Below, in pieces: positions 56,169 to 64,000 of a stretch of 64,000 nucleotides of DNA. This DNA is from Hyphomicrobiales bacterium (GTDB taxonomy: Bacteria; Pseudomonadota; Alphaproteobacteria; Rhizobiales; Rhizobiaceae), in the NCBI GenBank assembly GCA_900470805.1, contig UCCA01000012.1:62001-126000 (forward strand). The letters run 5' to 3'. Both the position numbers and the translations under genes were made by a program. Within the stretch, counting starts at the first letter, position 1, and every line of letters begins with the position of its first letter. The notes beneath the pieces were generated by a model that made no database searches, was not told the DNA's origin, and saw only the letters and a program-made list of their open reading frames with translations.

Positions 56169-56192
56169 TATAGGCGCACCTATCTGCCTATA
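56169..56192. promoter_or_regulatory. Dyad TATAGGC-N10-GCCTATA upstream of DUF1127 gene
   Basis: Perfect 7-bp arms (56169-56175 and 56186-56192) with an inner CCTAT repeat lie 73-96 bp before the ATG and overlap a TATATT -10-like element on the minus strand. It could be an operator or part of the promoter. Confidence 0.4.
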
Positions 56193-56264
56193 ACAGAGAC
56201 AATGCCTCACGCCACCCATGCGCGAAATGCAGAGGTCAGCGCTTTGGAAGAGGCGCACCTGAAC

Positions 56265-57239
56265 TCAGGCCCGAAACCGGTCGAATGCGGTCAACCGCCT
56301 CACCGGCGGATCGGCGTCGGGCCAGCGATAGATTTCGGCGCGGAGATAACCGAGTTCGTCGTCTAACGCCTCTTCAGCCACTTCGACCCACCAGGATTTC
56401 GGACGCCCGTCACTGCCATCAGACCAGCGGTAGCCGCGGGATTTCAGGTGATCCTTCATGTCGAAAGGGCTGTTCTCGGCATAAACGCGGACGCGTGCAA
56501 GCTGGCTCCGGGCATAAAGCTCGGCGAATGCTGTCGCGGAACCAGCCGTCGGCCGCTGCTCAAGTACCTCCAACAGCGCGAAGCAGTCATCGACGGCGCG
56601 GTGGCCGTCGTGAAAATATCCCGCCTGCCCCACGAGGTAGCCAAGCTTGGTTCCCTCGAAGCCGCGCGCCGACCAGTCGACTTCGGCGTTCGAGCAGGCC
56701 CACGCCTTGCCCGCGAAGATCGGAGAGAAGGCCTCGCAGAACGGACGATCGAAACCGGCATTGTGGGCGATGATCAGATCGGCCGGTTCGATTAGCGCAG
56801 CCAACGCCGACATGTCGATCGACTGCCCGGAGACCATCGCATCGGTGATACCCGTCAATCTGGTGATATCGGAGGGGATTGCCACCGTCGGCTGCTGCAA
56901 GCCGCTATAGACGGCAGTCACATCGCCGATGTTGCCGTCGGCATCGAAGGTGAAGGCGATCGCGCCGACCTCGATGATTTCGTCCTTGCGGTGGCTAAGA
57001 CCAGTCGTCTCTGTATCGAGGACCACGCCGCGCAACGGAAAGCCCGGACGGATCTTCGTTGCGACTGGACGGGCCTCAAGCTTCTTGAGAATGCGGTAGC
57101 GGCCTGTTTCAAGCAAGCTGTCGACCATGCCCTGTTCGCTGATCTCGCGAGGCGCTTGCCGTCTCGCCAATGCCCCGCGGCTGGAAGGGGCCACGGCATT
57201 GGCGACCCCACTGGAAAACATGTCGAACTGCTCTGCCAT
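56265..57239 (-). CDS. DnaQ-like 3'-5' exonuclease (DEDDh)
   Basis: A 324-residue protein with an exonuclease domain at about residues 70-235: ExoI VLDTETTGL, ExoII IIAHNAGFDRPF, and ExoIII HRAVDD, the DEDDh metal-binding set of Pol III epsilon and RNase T. The C-terminal ~90 residues (KDHLKSRGYRWSDGSDGRPKSWW) form a separate conserved domain found in rhizobial homologues. It is not the replicative DnaQ, which is shorter. The ATG at 57239 removes 28 non-conserved residues. Confidence 0.85.
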   Translation of the reverse strand: MAEQFDMFSSGVANAVAPSSRGALARRQAPREISEQGMVDSLLETGRYRILKKLEARPVATKIRPGFPLRGVVLDTETTGLSHRKDEIIEVGAIAFTFDADGNIGDVTAVYSGLQQPTVAIPSDITRLTGITDAMVSGQSIDMSALAALIEPADLIIAHNAGFDRPFCEAFSPIFAGKAWACSNAEVDWSARGFEGTKLGYLVGQAGYFHDGHRAVDDCFALLEVLEQRPTAGSATAFAELYARSQLARVRVYAENSPFDMKDHLKSRGYRWSDGSDGRPKSWWVEVAEEALDDELGYLRAEIYRWPDADPPVRRLTAFDRFRA

Positions 57240-57486
57240 TTCCACTTTTCTCTGCGCTTCTTGTGTCTGACTGCCGATCGGAATGATCCGCCACGATCGT
57301 CCGAGACGAATTTCCCGCGTCATTGCGCGAATCGCTTAACCAGACCACTCAAAAACAATGGGAGAATTGCGGCCTTCGGCAAGCGCGATAGCGTGGGGCG
57401 GCTGCTTCAGCGCCGCAAGAGGTGTTTCAGCTGTGGAAAAGCGCCTGCTTCGCTTCGTGGGAATAGGAGTGCTCGAAATGCATTCG

Positions 57487-59166
57487 CTATTCAGCGACAA
57501 GACCGCTCCGCCGTAGAAGCATCAGTAACACGAGCGGAATAAGCGTCGTCAGCACGACCGTGACGAACGCCATAGCCATCCCGAGGCCGACCGACCCCTG
57601 TTCGAACTGCCGCCAGATGAACACGGAAATGGTCTGCATGCCAACGGGAGCGACAAGAATCGACGCCACCAGCTCGCGGGTCGCAACGGCGAAGACCAGT
57701 AGCATTGCCGTAATCAGACTCGGCGCGATCAGCGGCAACAGGATGCGCCTGAAGGCCGTGAAAGCGCTTGCACCGCAAACGCGCGCGGCGGCCTCCAGAT
57801 TGTCACCGATCTGATGGAGGGCTGCGGTCGTGTAGCGCATCGGCTGGGGCAGCAGGATGCAGCAATAAGCGAGCAGAAGAATAAGCGGCGTATTGTATGG
57901 GGTGACCGGCAGCACCGGCTGGTTCCACGCGAGAATGAGACCCACCGCCACGACGACGCCCGGCAATGCATTCGGCAAAGCAGTGAGCACGTCCAGTAAC
58001 AGACGGCCGCGGAAGCGGGTCTTGGCCACGGCATAGGCAGAGACGGCACCGAGTATGCCGGTGAGCAGCGCGGTGGAAATGCCCAGCGCGAAGCTGTTAA
58101 ACAACGCCCGCATCGCGCCCGCACTGTTGTCGGCGATCTCGGCAAAGTTGGCGAAGCTCAGGTTACTGATCGCAAGACCGCCGGAGATGGTGTTCGATAG
58201 CGCCGTCGCCAGGATGGCCAGAAGCGGCACGACCGTTGCAAGCGTGGTGACGAGGGCAAACAGGAGAAGCACGGGCACGGTCATCACGCCGAGCGATCGC
58301 TTGTCCTTCGCCTGCGGCTTGCCGGCGGTGGTGACGTAGGAGCGTCGCGCCAGAATCCAGCGCTGCGTCATGAAGGCGGCCAGCGACAGGATGACCAGCA
58401 CCAGCGAGAACACCGCAGCGCCGGCGAGATCAATGGGCCAGTCGGAAATGCGCAGATCGATCTCGGTCACGAGAACATCGAAACCGGAGCGACGTCCCAG
58501 TGCGGCCGGCGTGCCGTATTCCTCGATCGATGCGGCGAAGACAAGCAGCAGGCTTGCCGCGAGGCCGGGTGTCGATAGCGGAAGAGTGATCCGCAAGAAG
58601 GCCCGCCAGGACGAGGCCCCGAAAACCCGTCCGACATCCGCATAACGCGCACCGACGGCTTCGATCGTTCGCGACACGGCGAAATAGACCAGTGGGAACA
58701 CGTTGAGCGCCATCACCGTGGTCATGCCCGCCAGCGAGAACAGGAAGGGCGCCATATGCAGCCCGGTCAGCTGCTGAAGATAGCCGCGCGGCTGAAGCGT
58801 CATGATCCATCCGAGCGTGGCGATGTAAGGCGGAATCATGAAGGGAACGAGCAGCGCAATGTCCCAGAAGACGGCAAAGGGAACCTTGAACAGCGCCCGA
58901 CAGACAGCAAGCGGTAACGCCAGCAACGCCGACACTGCCATGACGCAGATGCCGAGGATGACGGAATTGCCGCCCATCCGCAGAAGCTTGGGATCGGAGA
59001 GCATTTGCGGTAGGTGCAGAAATGGGGCGGCGAACGAACTCCGCCCCAGATCAGGGAAAATCGCCTGCAGGATGATGAAGACGAACGGCACGGCCACGAC
59101 GACGATCAGTCCAGATGCCGCCACCCATACTATCGGTCCGGTGCCGCTTGCGCCGTTCGTTTTCAT
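57487..59166 (-). CDS. Fe3+-type ABC transporter permease, fused double domain (FbpB type)
   Basis: A 559-residue inner-membrane protein with two BPD_transp_1 domains (about 1-270 and 290-559), each with six helices and an EAA-like loop (GRVFGASSWRAFLRITLPLSTPG; ARVCGASAFTAFRRILLPLIAPS). FbpB/AfuB-like permeases carry ferric iron; related ones carry 2-aminoethylphosphonate or polyamines. It is the third gene of the operon, 11 bp after the binding protein. Confidence 0.87.
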   Translation of the reverse strand: MKTNGASGTGPIVWVAASGLIVVVAVPFVFIILQAIFPDLGRSSFAAPFLHLPQMLSDPKLLRMGGNSVILGICVMAVSALLALPLAVCRALFKVPFAVFWDIALLVPFMIPPYIATLGWIMTLQPRGYLQQLTGLHMAPFLFSLAGMTTVMALNVFPLVYFAVSRTIEAVGARYADVGRVFGASSWRAFLRITLPLSTPGLAASLLLVFAASIEEYGTPAALGRRSGFDVLVTEIDLRISDWPIDLAGAAVFSLVLVILSLAAFMTQRWILARRSYVTTAGKPQAKDKRSLGVMTVPVLLLFALVTTLATVVPLLAILATALSNTISGGLAISNLSFANFAEIADNSAGAMRALFNSFALGISTALLTGILGAVSAYAVAKTRFRGRLLLDVLTALPNALPGVVVAVGLILAWNQPVLPVTPYNTPLILLLAYCCILLPQPMRYTTAALHQIGDNLEAAARVCGASAFTAFRRILLPLIAPSLITAMLLVFAVATRELVASILVAPVGMQTISVFIWRQFEQGSVGLGMAMAFVTVVLTTLIPLVLLMLLRRSGLVAE

Positions 59167-59177
59167 GCCTGTCAGTC

Positions 59178-60140
59178 TCAGTTGCCGGCCGCGAAGATCT
59201 TGCCGAACTCGCCCAGCGTTTCCTTGCGCTTGCCATAGACGGCAGGAGCATCGATCGTCAGAACCTTGAGATCGGCAACCAGCGGCCGGTTGGCCGGAAT
59301 GTCGCTGCGTGCAGGCATCAGGTAGGTATCGGCAACCATCTTCTGGCCCTCGTCGGAGAGCATGTAGTCGATGAACTGCTTGGCCTCGTCCTGCTGCTTC
59401 GACCAGTTGAGGATCATTGCCGGACGCGGCGCAACGACGGTGCCCGAGGCCGGGAAGATGACGTCGATCGATTCACCCTTGGCCTTGCCGGCCAGCGAGA
59501 TGTAGTCGACAGCGCCAAACACGGCGGCCTTGGCACCCTGGAGAACCGGGTTCAACGCCTCGGCATTGGCGCCGGCAACGACGGCACCGTTTGCATGCAG
59601 TTTGGAGAACAAATCCCAGCCTTCGCTGGCGCTGAGCGCGGCGACGAGTTCAAAGCTGGCGCCCGACTGTGCCGGATCCGGAAGGTTGACAAGATCCTTG
59701 TATTCAGGCTTTGCCAGATCGGCCCATTCCGTCGGCTTCGTCGTGCCGCTTGCCGGGTTCCAGGCGATACCGAGCGCGGAGACGCCTTGCGCCACAGCCG
59801 TATCGGACTTCAGGAAGTCGGGAACCTTGGCGGCATTCGGGCTGGTGTAGGGAACAAGCCAGCCGCGCTTGGTGAAGTCGGTAGCCGTATCCCAGGATGC
59901 CGAAATCAGGACGTCAACCACTGGATTGGCGGCCTCGGCCTCGATGCGGGCCATGATCTTGCCTGTGGTGGCCTGGAAGACCTCGACCTTGTGGCCGGTC
60001 TGCTTCGTGAAGCCGGCTGCCAGCTTTTCGATCAGGCTGCCTGGACCGGCGGAATAAACGGTGATGTCGGCATGTGCGACACCGGCTGCAAGTACGCCGG
60101 CGATGAGGGCTAGGCCCGCGCCGAAAAATGATCTGGACAT
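59178..60140 (-). CDS. ABC substrate-binding protein (FbpA-like)
   Basis: A 320-residue periplasmic protein: signal peptide (MSRSFFGAGLALIAGVLAAG... AHAD), then ITVYSAGPGSLIEKLAAGFTKQTG and DVLISASWDTATDFTKRGWL, typical of iron/AEP-type receptors. The paired tyrosines of FbpA iron ligands are not evident, so the cargo may not be Fe3+. GGAGG lies 6 nt before the ATG at 60140. Confidence 0.82.
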   Translation of the reverse strand: MSRSFFGAGLALIAGVLAAGVAHADITVYSAGPGSLIEKLAAGFTKQTGHKVEVFQATTGKIMARIEAEAANPVVDVLISASWDTATDFTKRGWLVPYTSPNAAKVPDFLKSDTAVAQGVSALGIAWNPASGTTKPTEWADLAKPEYKDLVNLPDPAQSGASFELVAALSASEGWDLFSKLHANGAVVAGANAEALNPVLQGAKAAVFGAVDYISLAGKAKGESIDVIFPASGTVVAPRPAMILNWSKQQDEAKQFIDYMLSDEGQKMVADTYLMPARSDIPANRPLVADLKVLTIDAPAVYGKRKETLGEFGKIFAAGN

Positions 60141-60168
60141 TATTGCCTCCGTAACTGGTTGATATGCT

Positions 60169-61248
<1,080 letters not shown>

Positions 61249-61320
61249 GGACAATCAACGGAAAGAATTTAGCCGCTTATAGTCATCCGAAATGACACTT
61301 TCGTGACACAATTGCTAAAC

Positions 61321-61350
61321 GGTTGTGCCCGCCATCATTGGGTTGTGCCC
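61321..61350. repeat. Direct repeat GGTTGTGCCC, 20-bp period
   Basis: Identical 10-mers at 61321-61330 and 61341-61350 are spaced exactly two helical turns apart, 73-102 bp upstream of the ATPase start on the minus strand. The arrangement is typical of a tandem activator-binding site. Confidence 0.45.
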
Positions 61351-61359
61351 ATACTGAAG

Positions 61360-61385
61360 TCGGCCGCATCTCGCGATACGGCCGA
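61360..61385 (-). terminator. Stem-loop downstream of pqqE
   Basis: TCGGCCG/CGGCCGA, extended by ATC/GAT inside, forms a strong hairpin 57-82 nt past the pqqE stop. No T-run follows, so termination is possible but not proved. Confidence 0.4.
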
Positions 61386-61441
61386 TGGAGATTTAACGCA
61401 TCAAGGACGGAGCTTGGCGCAGCCCAATGCGCGTTGAATGC

Positions 61442-62569
61442 CTACCGCCCGCGGTAGACGAACTCGCCCGGAATGGCCGCCCCATCCTTGTCTGCCTGCA
61501 ATGTCAGCGCATCGCGCAGAGGCGAGCGGATGCAGACAGGATCGGTGGCGTTGGCGTCGCCTGCGAGCGCCATGGCCTGACAGCGGCAACCGCCGAAGTC
61601 GATCGCCTTGCGATCGCAGCTGCGGCAGAGCTCGGGCATCCAGTCTTCGCCGCGATAGGCGTTGAAGGCCAAGCCGTTGTACCAGATATCGGAAAGCGAC
61701 TTGTCGCGGATGTTGTCGAAGACCAGCGACGGAATGGTCTCGGCCGCATGGCAGGGCAAGACCTTGCCGGATGGCGTGACGTTGAGACCGATCCGGCCCC
61801 ATCCACCCATGCAGGCCTTTGGATAGGACGAGTGATGGTCGGCGGGAACGTAGTCAATGACCAGAATGCCTTCCAGCCGCTTTCGCGCTGCGAGCACCGT
61901 GTCGTTGGCCTTCAGCACCTGCTCGCGGGTCGGCATCAGCGCGCCGCGGTTCTTCTCGGCCCATCCATGAAACTGAACGGTGGCGATCTCGATGCGTCTG
62001 GCGCCGAGCTTGACGGCCAGATCGAGCATGTCGTCAAGCTGGTCCATGTTCTGCTTGTGGCAGACGGCGTTGACTGTCAGCGGCACGCCGCTTGCCTTGA
62101 CCCAGGCGGCGACCGCCATCTTGCGCTCGTATCCGCCCTTGTATCCGCCGACGCGATCGGCGCTGGCAGGGTTGGTGCCCTGAAGCGACAGCTGGACATG
62201 ATCAAGGCCTGCATCGGCCAGCTCCATCAGCCGCTTCTCCGTGAGGCCGACACCTGACGTGATCAGGTTTGTGTAGAGCCCCGCAGCACTGCCGGCCGCG
62301 GTCAATTCCACGAGATCGCGCCGCGACGCAGGCTCTCCGCCCGACAGATGCAGGTGGAGCACGCCCATGGCCGCCGCTTCCTGGAAGACGCGGATCCACT
62401 CTTCGGTCGACAGTTCTTCCTTGATACCCGTCAGCTCAAGCGGGTTGGAGCAATAGGGGCAGGCAAGCGGACAGCGATGCGTTAGTTCGGCGAGCAACGC
62501 CATTGGCGGCGGCGCCAGAGACGAGAGCTTGGCGATCGATTGCTTGACTGCGCTTCCCTCGATCCCCAT
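61442..62569 (-). CDS. pqqE: PQQ biosynthesis radical SAM protein
   Basis: A 375-residue radical SAM/SPASM enzyme: CPLACPYC supplies the three cysteines for the SAM-binding [4Fe-4S] cluster, and a C-terminal cysteine group (CRSCDRKAIDFGGCRC) holds auxiliary clusters. PqqE forms the Glu-Tyr C-C bond in the PqqA peptide, the first PQQ step, with PqqD as chaperone. The ATG at 62569 overlaps the pqqD stop (TGATG); a GTG one codon upstream is the alternative. Confidence 0.95.
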   Translation of the reverse strand: MGIEGSAVKQSIAKLSSLAPPPMALLAELTHRCPLACPYCSNPLELTGIKEELSTEEWIRVFQEAAAMGVLHLHLSGGEPASRRDLVELTAAGSAAGLYTNLITSGVGLTEKRLMELADAGLDHVQLSLQGTNPASADRVGGYKGGYERKMAVAAWVKASGVPLTVNAVCHKQNMDQLDDMLDLAVKLGARRIEIATVQFHGWAEKNRGALMPTREQVLKANDTVLAARKRLEGILVIDYVPADHHSSYPKACMGGWGRIGLNVTPSGKVLPCHAAETIPSLVFDNIRDKSLSDIWYNGLAFNAYRGEDWMPELCRSCDRKAIDFGGCRCQAMALAGDANATDPVCIRSPLRDALTLQADKDGAAIPGEFVYRGR

Positions 62570-62862
62570 CACAACACCTGCAGCAGGCGTCGGTTGGCGA
62601 GCTCGCGGATGAACGCCAGCACGTCTGTTGCGATCTGCTCGCGCGGCGCGCCAAATTCGGTCGCGAAATCGTCGACGATCGTGTCGAGATCCCGCTTGCC
62701 ATCGAGTGCTTCAACGATCTTGATGGCGATGTCATCGAGTGCCATCGCCAGTTCGGGAGCGAGCAGGACAGTCTGCCCGCGGATGTCGTCGCGGCGTAGC
62801 CGTACGCCACGCGCCAGCTTGACAGTCATCGCGCCTGAAATGGCAACGGTTTCCTCGGTCAT
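62569..62862 (-). CDS. pqqD: PQQ biosynthesis peptide chaperone
   Basis: A 97-residue winged-helix RRE protein that binds the PqqA precursor and presents it to PqqE. Recognised by KLARGVRLRRDDIRGQTVLL, IVEALDGKRDLDTIV and DVLAFIRELANRRLL. ATGA overlap with pqqC upstream and TGATG with pqqE downstream. Confidence 0.93.
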   Translation of the reverse strand: MTEETVAISGAMTVKLARGVRLRRDDIRGQTVLLAPELAMALDDIAIKIVEALDGKRDLDTIVDDFATEFGAPREQIATDVLAFIRELANRRLLQVL

Positions 62863-63623
62863 TGCGCCGCCTCTTCGAGATCGCCGATCACGCCTTCGCG
62901 CCCATCCCAGCCGCCCGGCGGCACGAGGCCCGGAGTGACATAGGCGAAGTGCAGCGCGTCGAGCTGTGCCCACAGGACTTCGGTCTTGAAGGTCAGCGCC
63001 GCAGCGGCGGCATCCTGCTTTTCCAGCGTATTCGCGTGGTCGAGCACGTAGGCAAGGCCAAAGGCGACATCGACTGGTGCCTCGTTGAGACGCTGGCGAA
63101 AATAGGAGAGAGCCTGATCGTCGGCGAAGGCGTAGTGCTGCAAAAGTCCGGCAATGCGATCAGCGTGGATCTTCGGTGCAAAGAGCTCGGTCAACGAAGA
63201 CGCGACAGCTTCGAGCAACGGCTTTTCGCGCACGAAGTGCACGTAGGCTTCGACGGCAAAACGCGTGGCCGGCAGGATGCCACGACCGGAGGCGACGTAG
63301 TCGGGATCGAGACCCACCGCTTCGGCAAGCTTCAGCCAACGGCGAATGCCGCCGCCCTCGGTGAGGCCGCCGTCGTGATCCTCGATGCGGGAGCGCCAGG
63401 CACGACGCATGTCGGCGTCCTGAAGACGCGACATGAAGGCAGCGTCTTTCATCGGGATGTGGCTCTGGTAGCAGTATCGGTTGATCACCCAGGCGCGCAC
63501 CTGCGTCATACTGCACTGTCCGCCATGCAGCATTTTGTGGAACGGATGCTTGTCGTGATATCGATCCGCGCCGATCGCCATCAGGCGTGCTTCGAAGGCC
63601 TGCCGGTCAGGTGTTTGTGTCAA
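62859..63623 (-). CDS. pqqC: Pyrroloquinoline-quinone synthase
   Basis: A 254-residue cofactorless oxidase that completes PQQ ring closure and oxidation. Family stretches: HPFHKMLHGG, NRYCYQSHIPMKDAAF, RIEDHDG, LTELFAPKIHADRI and TFKTEVLWAQLDALHFAYV. The TTG at 63623 has GGAG 7 nt upstream and gives normal length; the ATG at 63644 lies deeper inside pqqB and lacks an SD. Confidence 0.93.
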   Translation of the reverse strand: MTQTPDRQAFEARLMAIGADRYHDKHPFHKMLHGGQCSMTQVRAWVINRYCYQSHIPMKDAAFMSRLQDADMRRAWRSRIEDHDGGLTEGGGIRRWLKLAEAVGLDPDYVASGRGILPATRFAVEAYVHFVREKPLLEAVASSLTELFAPKIHADRIAGLLQHYAFADDQALSYFRQRLNEAPVDVAFGLAYVLDHANTLEKQDAAAAALTFKTEVLWAQLDALHFAYVTPGLVPPGGWDGREGVIGDLEEAAQ

Positions 63624-64000
63624 AGTCGATCTCCATGCCGTCATAGCCGATTTGGAAGCCGCTTTCCTCTAGCGCAGCGCGCTCGGGTCCGGCGCGCCAG
63701 ATCGGGTTGGTATTGTTGATGTGGACGTAAATCTTCTCGGCGATATCGAGCTCAGAGAGTGCCGCGAGGCTGCCCTCAGGTCCACTGATCGCCATGTGGC
63801 CCATCCGCTGCCCGGTCTTCTGCCCCACGCCTGTCGCGATCATCTCGTCGTCGGTGAACACTGTACCGTCGAACAACAATGCGTCGGCGCCATCGATGCG
63901 CGCCTTGAGGGCGTCGCCGACATAGGCGCAGCCCGGAATATAGTAGACTCGCTTGCCGCGAACTTTCAGTTCCACGCCGACCGTCTGCTCGCCCTCCAGC
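63607..64000 (-). CDS. pqqB: PQQ biosynthesis protein PqqB, 3' part only
   Basis: The last ~130 residues of PqqB, a metallo-beta-lactamase-fold oxygenase acting on PqqA-derived tyrosine; the gene continues beyond 64000. Visible family motifs: YIPGCAYVGD, LLFDGTVFTDDEMI, GHMAISGPEGS and HINNTNPIW. Its end overlaps pqqC by 17 bp. pqqA, if present, would lie outside the window. Confidence 0.92.
   Translation of the reverse strand, partial: LEGEQTVGVELKVRGKRVYYIPGCAYVGDALKARIDGADALLFDGTVFTDDEMIATGVGQKTGQRMGHMAISGPEGSLAALSELDIAEKIYVHINNTNPIWRAGPERAALEESGFQIGYDGMEIDFDTNT

Noticed and set aside
61300..61345. Sigma-54 promoter from GGGCAC on the minus strand
   Set aside because: The -12 TTGC element is absent at the required spacing.

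Overview
The window is GC-rich, densely coded DNA that looks like an alphaproteobacterium of the Rhizobiales, most likely the Rhizobiaceae. The evidence is the gene set: many ABC uptake systems each paired with an FCD-type GntR regulator, ethanolamine ammonia-lyase (eutBC), RecX, a 48-residue DUF1127 protein, a PQQ operon, and SD-led genes with frequent ATGA/TGATG overlaps and some TTG/GTG starts. No rRNA, tRNA, IS element, integrase or CRISPR array was seen. It reads as a catabolic and transport-rich accessory replicon or chromosomal region.

Layout. 0.1-6.1 kb: a family-25 glycosyltransferase, an Lrp regulator divergent from alanine racemase plus D-amino-acid dehydrogenase (alanine catabolism), RecX, a small unknown gene and a lone FhuC-type ATPase. 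6.2-22.5 kb: a catabolic island with a NIPSNAP protein, an atypical cyclic-amidohydrolase, two paralogous nitrilase-type hydrolases, two paralogous GntR regulators, a Rieske oxygenase with its reductase, a DHDPS-like lyase, a broken RidA gene, a TauABC/SsuABC-like importer, three SDR proteins and a phenol-MetA-type outer-membrane protein. A palindromic motif close to YGGYATRCCR recurs in its promoter gaps, suggesting one regulon. 22.7-24.9 kb: a TPR signalling-type membrane protein and a small unknown gene. 25.1-31.3 kb: a PotABCD-like importer divergent from a GntR gene and mannonate dehydratase. 31.3-39.8 kb: a long minus-strand operon with a Dpp-type importer, a four-carbon-acid-sugar kinase, a GntR regulator and a gluconate 5-dehydrogenase-like SDR. 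40.1-46.8 kb (plus strand): a DHDPS-family lyase, a cytoplasmic Asp-box (sialidase-like) protein, an iron alcohol dehydrogenase, PdxA2 and two hydroxyacid dehydrogenases. The kinase and PdxA2 together suggest C4 sugar-acid (threonate/erythronate) breakdown. 46.8-52.9 kb: hydroxamate-siderophore uptake (FhuB, FhuD, TonB receptor) and a LysR regulator; its ATPase is probably the orphan at 5.3 kb. 53.0-55.2 kb: eutBC. 55.6-56.1 kb: a DUF1127 gene followed on the same strand by four hairpins, each presenting CCUCCUCCC in its loop, which matches the CcaF1-CcsR ('cuckoo' RNA) arrangement known from Rhodobacter. 56.3-57.2 kb: a DnaQ-like exonuclease. 57.5-61.2 kb: an FbpABC-like importer. 61.4-64.0 kb: pqqE, pqqD, pqqC and the 3' part of pqqB, which leaves the window.

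The two most interesting items are the cuckoo-type RNA cluster and the 6.2-22.5 kb island with its shared operator-like palindromes and several enzymes missing canonical catalytic residues. All functions are assigned by eye from motifs; no database search was possible.
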